Both the position numbers and the translations under genes were made by a program. Below are positions 61,809-64,000 of a stretch of DNA of 64,000 nt, in pieces; the stretch's first letter is position 1, and the number at the start of each line of letters is the position of its first letter. The DNA lies in assembly GCF_011043775.1 (NCBI RefSeq), contig NZ_JAAKXY010000002.1, positions 1-64,000 of the forward strand. The letters run 5' to 3'. The notes beneath the pieces are model-generated. The model had not been told where the DNA came from. It saw only the letters and a list, made by a program, of their open reading frames with translations, and made no database searches. The stretch comes from Natronolimnobius sp. AArcel1. GTDB taxonomy: Archaea > Halobacteriota > Halobacteria > Halobacteriales > Natrialbaceae.

Positions 61809-61872
61809 TGGTGGTTCGAATTGCGATGGAACGCGAAAGGAGACAAGAGAACGCAGGTGGCCCAGAGTCGTG

Positions 61873-62340
61873 TTAGCCTTGCTCCCAGGGCGTCGCTTCG
61901 GCGTCGGCCAGTTCGAACAGATCGTCGAACTCGTCTGGCAGTTGGCTTGCGACGTTTGCAAGGTCTTCGCCCGGAACACGTTCCTCGAGCAGCGCGATCA
62001 CCGCCTTGGCGCGGTAGGTTGCCTCCGACTCGTCGATTGCACCCGGTCGTCCGTAGCCTGACTCGAGGTCGAGATCATCGTAGTTCAGCCGCTCGTGGAC
62101 GCGCGTGACGAACTCAGTGAAATCGAACTGCTGGCCGTGGTCGGCCGCGAGCAGGTAGCGGTCGACCTCCATCGGGAGCGGGCTCGCGATATCGGTTGCG
62201 CCACCCTCGTTGACCCGTTCGCCGAGGGTTACGAGGACCGCGCGTGTCGTTCGAACGGCTTCGGCCTGCGTGCCGGCTTCGATGCGATGCTGTACCTCGC
62301 CCATGAAATCAGTGTAGCTCGTGCTCGTGTCTGTGCCCAT
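61873..62340 (-). CDS. DUF2267 family protein
   Basis: 155 residues from MGTDTSTSY (the longer frame to 62430 is not needed). Two repeats of the helical DUF2267 pattern: FMGEVQHRIEAGTQAEAVRTTRAVLVTLGERV and FTEFVTRVHERLNYDD ... EATYRAKAVIALLEERVPGEDLANVASQLPDEFDDLF. A soluble helical protein of unknown function; on the same strand as the GIDE gene, about 100 bp after its stop. Confidence 0.82.
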   Translation of the reverse strand: MGTDTSTSYTDFMGEVQHRIEAGTQAEAVRTTRAVLVTLGERVNEGGATDIASPLPMEVDRYLLAADHGQQFDFTEFVTRVHERLNYDDLDLESGYGRPGAIDESEATYRAKAVIALLEERVPGEDLANVASQLPDEFDDLFELADAEATPWEQG

Positions 62341-62442
62341 CTGACTCACCAAGACGTACCCGACTGTGATGGGTCCAGGCGACAAAGGCCCAGCACCCGA
62401 ATTCGCAAGCGTCCCGTCGACGGTCGCCACAGCGACCTGCGG

Positions 62443-63189
62443 CTACAGCAACAGTGCAACGCCGAGTACGACCGCAAGCAGCCCACCGGCCAGCCAGAGT
62501 GCAGCCGGTTTCGCCAGCAGTCGAGCCGCGCCATCCTGACACGAATCGCCGATGACGAAGACGGGCGTCTCCGGCCCGTCTTCGATAACCGCGCTCACGT
62601 CACGCATTGTCTCGCGTGCGTCCACATCGTAGCGCGATTGGCCGAGTACGTACACGTCTCCGCCCGGCTCGAGGCGGCGCTCGTAGTATCGGCGGTCGTT
62701 GCCAGTCGCAATCTCGACGACGTGTAGGTCGACACTCGTGTTTTCGGACTCGAGATCGGAGTGGTGCTCGAGAAACTCCCGAACCCGGTCGGGTTCGGCC
62801 TCGCCACCATCGACGTCGATCCGGTCGACCGTCGAGAGTGCGAACTCGCCTGCGGAGGGGTTGACCCGAATACTTGCAGTGTCGTCCTCGAGTCGAAACG
62901 GAACCCCGCCGGCTCCCTCGTCGACGGTGTTCCACGAGGAGTTCTTCCCGCTCGACTGGAGTTCTTCAACTTCGTACTCGTAGACCAGACACGGCTTTCC
63001 GGTCAGTGGACCCTCACTCGGGCTGGTAATCGGTGTTGCCGTCCCCTCGAGTTCGACTGGCCCCTCAGCGCGTTCGACCGAGAGAACATCGTCGGTGTCG
63101 CCGCGATAGACGTGGTAGGCGGGACGGAGACGAAATCCGCCGTAGATCATTGCACAAAGACCGAGGAGGACGAACAGGGAACCAGCCAT
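62443..63189 (-). CDS. GIDE-domain membrane protein (MULAN-like without RING)
   Basis: 248 residues with one helix at each end (about 3-20 and 228-247) and between them a beta-rich GIDE domain (VELEGTATPITSPSEGPLTGKPCLVYEYEVEE ... FRLEDDTASIRVNPSAGEFAL). In eukaryotes the domain belongs to mitochondrial E3 ligase MULAN; the archaeal forms lack RING and their role is unknown. Confidence 0.8.
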   Translation of the reverse strand: MAGSLFVLLGLCAMIYGGFRLRPAYHVYRGDTDDVLSVERAEGPVELEGTATPITSPSEGPLTGKPCLVYEYEVEELQSSGKNSSWNTVDEGAGGVPFRLEDDTASIRVNPSAGEFALSTVDRIDVDGGEAEPDRVREFLEHHSDLESENTSVDLHVVEIATGNDRRYYERRLEPGGDVYVLGQSRYDVDARETMRDVSAVIEDGPETPVFVIGDSCQDGAARLLAKPAALWLAGGLLAVVLGVALLL

Positions 63190-63239
63190 CGCCCACTAGT
63201 TGAAATATTGATGCGATAAGCGTGACGGTTCGAAATTCG

Positions 63240-64000
63240 CTACTCGCGCTCGAAAACGACCTCGCCGTCGACAGCTGTCAGTGCCACATCGATGTCCTCG
63301 ATTCGCTCCGGCTGATCCCACGGTGACGTCTCGAGGACGACGAAATCGGCTCGTTTGCCGACTTCGAGCGTCCCCAGTCGGTCCTCATCGAATCCGGCGT
63401 AGGCTGCACCACGAGTGTACGCACGCAGCGCCTCAGTCACCGACAGTCGCTGGTCTTCAGACGGCGCGTTGACGGCGTGGTGGACGCCAAACAGCGGGCC
63501 GAGTGGCATCCCATCCGAGCCAAACGCCAGCGGCACGCCGGCCTCGAGCACGCGCCCGAGTGGATTTGATTGCTCGCGGCGCTCGCGGCCGAGTCGCTGA
63601 TCGTACAGCCCGCCCTCGTCCGCCCAGCGGTGGAAGTTCGGCTGCATCGAGGCGACGATTCCTGCGTCGGCCATGCGCTCGAGTTGGTCGTCCGTCACGA
63701 GTTCGGCGTGTTCGATCCGGTGGCGACTCTCTGCAGGGTTGGCGGTGTCCTCGAGCGCCGAGAGCGTCTCCTCGATTGCCTCGTCGCCGATGGCGTGGAC
63801 GGAGAGCTGATAGCCCGCGTTGTCAGCTTGGTCGACGATAGTGGAGAGTTCCGTGGGGTCGACGACCCACTGGCCGGTCGTCGGTTCACCGTCGTCCGAA
63901 TTGGAGTTTCCATCCGCATCCGTATTCGCGTCTATGTACGGTTCGCGGAGTTTCGCCGTCCGGCTCCCGATGCTGCCATCCGAGAAGGACTTGATCGCAC
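63240..64000 (-). CDS. YtcJ-like metal-dependent amidohydrolase (partial, 5' end outside window)
   Basis: The frame is open from the right edge to the stop at 63240, about 253 residues of the C-terminal half. Motifs: IKSFSDGSIGSRTAKLREPY, the metal-ligand HAIGDEA, RIEHAELV, GVPLAFGSDGMPLGPL and the C-terminal FDEDRLGTLEVGKRADFVVLE. These are the YtcJ/amidohydrolase-3 marks. The enzyme would hydrolyse C-N bonds of an unknown substrate. The start lies beyond position 64000. Confidence 0.88.
   Translation of the reverse strand, partial: AIKSFSDGSIGSRTAKLREPYIDANTDADGNSNSDDGEPTTGQWVVDPTELSTIVDQADNAGYQLSVHAIGDEAIEETLSALEDTANPAESRHRIEHAELVTDDQLERMADAGIVASMQPNFHRWADEGGLYDQRLGRERREQSNPLGRVLEAGVPLAFGSDGMPLGPLFGVHHAVNAPSEDQRLSVTEALRAYTRGAAYAGFDEDRLGTLEVGKRADFVVLETSPWDQPERIEDIDVALTAVDGEVVFERE

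Noticed and set aside
1-64000. CRISPR array
   Set aside because: No regularly spaced identical repeats with unique spacers were seen; repeats present are tandem (14695), paired hairpins (28314/29711) or tRNA-associated.

Overview
The window is chromosomal DNA of a halophilic archaeon (Halobacteria, probably order Natrialbales; genus not resolvable by eye). The proteins are very acidic, CTCGAG is extremely frequent in coding DNA, Tat-type lipoprotein signals (RR followed by AGC) dominate, upstream regions carry archaeal TATA boxes about 26-30 nt before the start codon (leaderless mRNAs), and archaeal markers such as SepF, KptA, an archaea-specific SMC-related protein and a ba3-type cba oxidase are present.

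Layout. 1-0.85 kb: no convincing gene, then tRNA-Ser(GGA). 1-5.3 kb: RidA, threonine dehydratase, gamma-glutamylcyclotransferase-like protein, citrate synthase. 5.4-10.1 kb: a Bat-like HTH regulator beside a two-gene operon encoding a tandem-rhodanese/siroheme reductase fusion and an FrhB-like (coenzyme F420-type) iron-sulfur flavoprotein. 10.2-14.2 kb: SepF, a DUF1028 protein and haloarchaeal membrane proteins.

14.3-28.3 kb is a copper and terminal-oxidase island: cupredoxin lipoprotein, membrane-anchored winged-helix protein with a Met/His-rich N-terminus, secreted Met/His-rich protein, DUF411 copper-binding lipoprotein, YHS-containing permease, CopA Cu+-ATPase, Lrp/AsnC-TRASH regulator, a copper chaperone broken at its start, intron-containing tRNA-Met, the cba (ba3-type) oxidase operon and, divergently, a small membrane protein plus a FixI/CtpA-type Cu-ATPase. 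The likely logic is sensing and export of copper together with supply of copper to the oxidase. A TnpB-only IS200/IS605-type element (28.3-29.7 kb) borders it.

29.7-44.3 kb is mostly single genes: cupin, RIC Fe-S repair protein, HPP protein, PspA, alpha/beta hydrolase, SDR, GNAT, an internally duplicated DoxX-like protein, isocitrate dehydrogenase and a large FAD/Fe-S oxidase. 44.5-54.6 kb: flippase, acyl-CoA dehydrogenase, SMC-related protein, a zinc amidohydrolase-like protein, two tandem cyclophilins (one exported, with no normal start codon), an XRE regulator/DUF2178 pair with a clear operator, an SDR and a ferredoxin.

54.6-55.3 kb is a tRNA-Leu locus containing a broken 5' half-copy with a 76-bp palindromic insertion, a functional tRNA-Leu(UAA), and two palindromic elements downstream that mimic the tRNA T-arm; a third relative lies downstream of tRNA-Ser. 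55.4-64 kb: small membrane proteins, KptA, the nadABC operon with a palindrome around its promoter, a Gfo6-like sugar dehydrogenase, DUF2267 and GIDE-domain proteins, and an amidohydrolase running off the end.

The strongest candidates for undescribed biology are the rhodanese-siroheme reductase/FrhB operon and the family of tRNA-associated palindromic elements.
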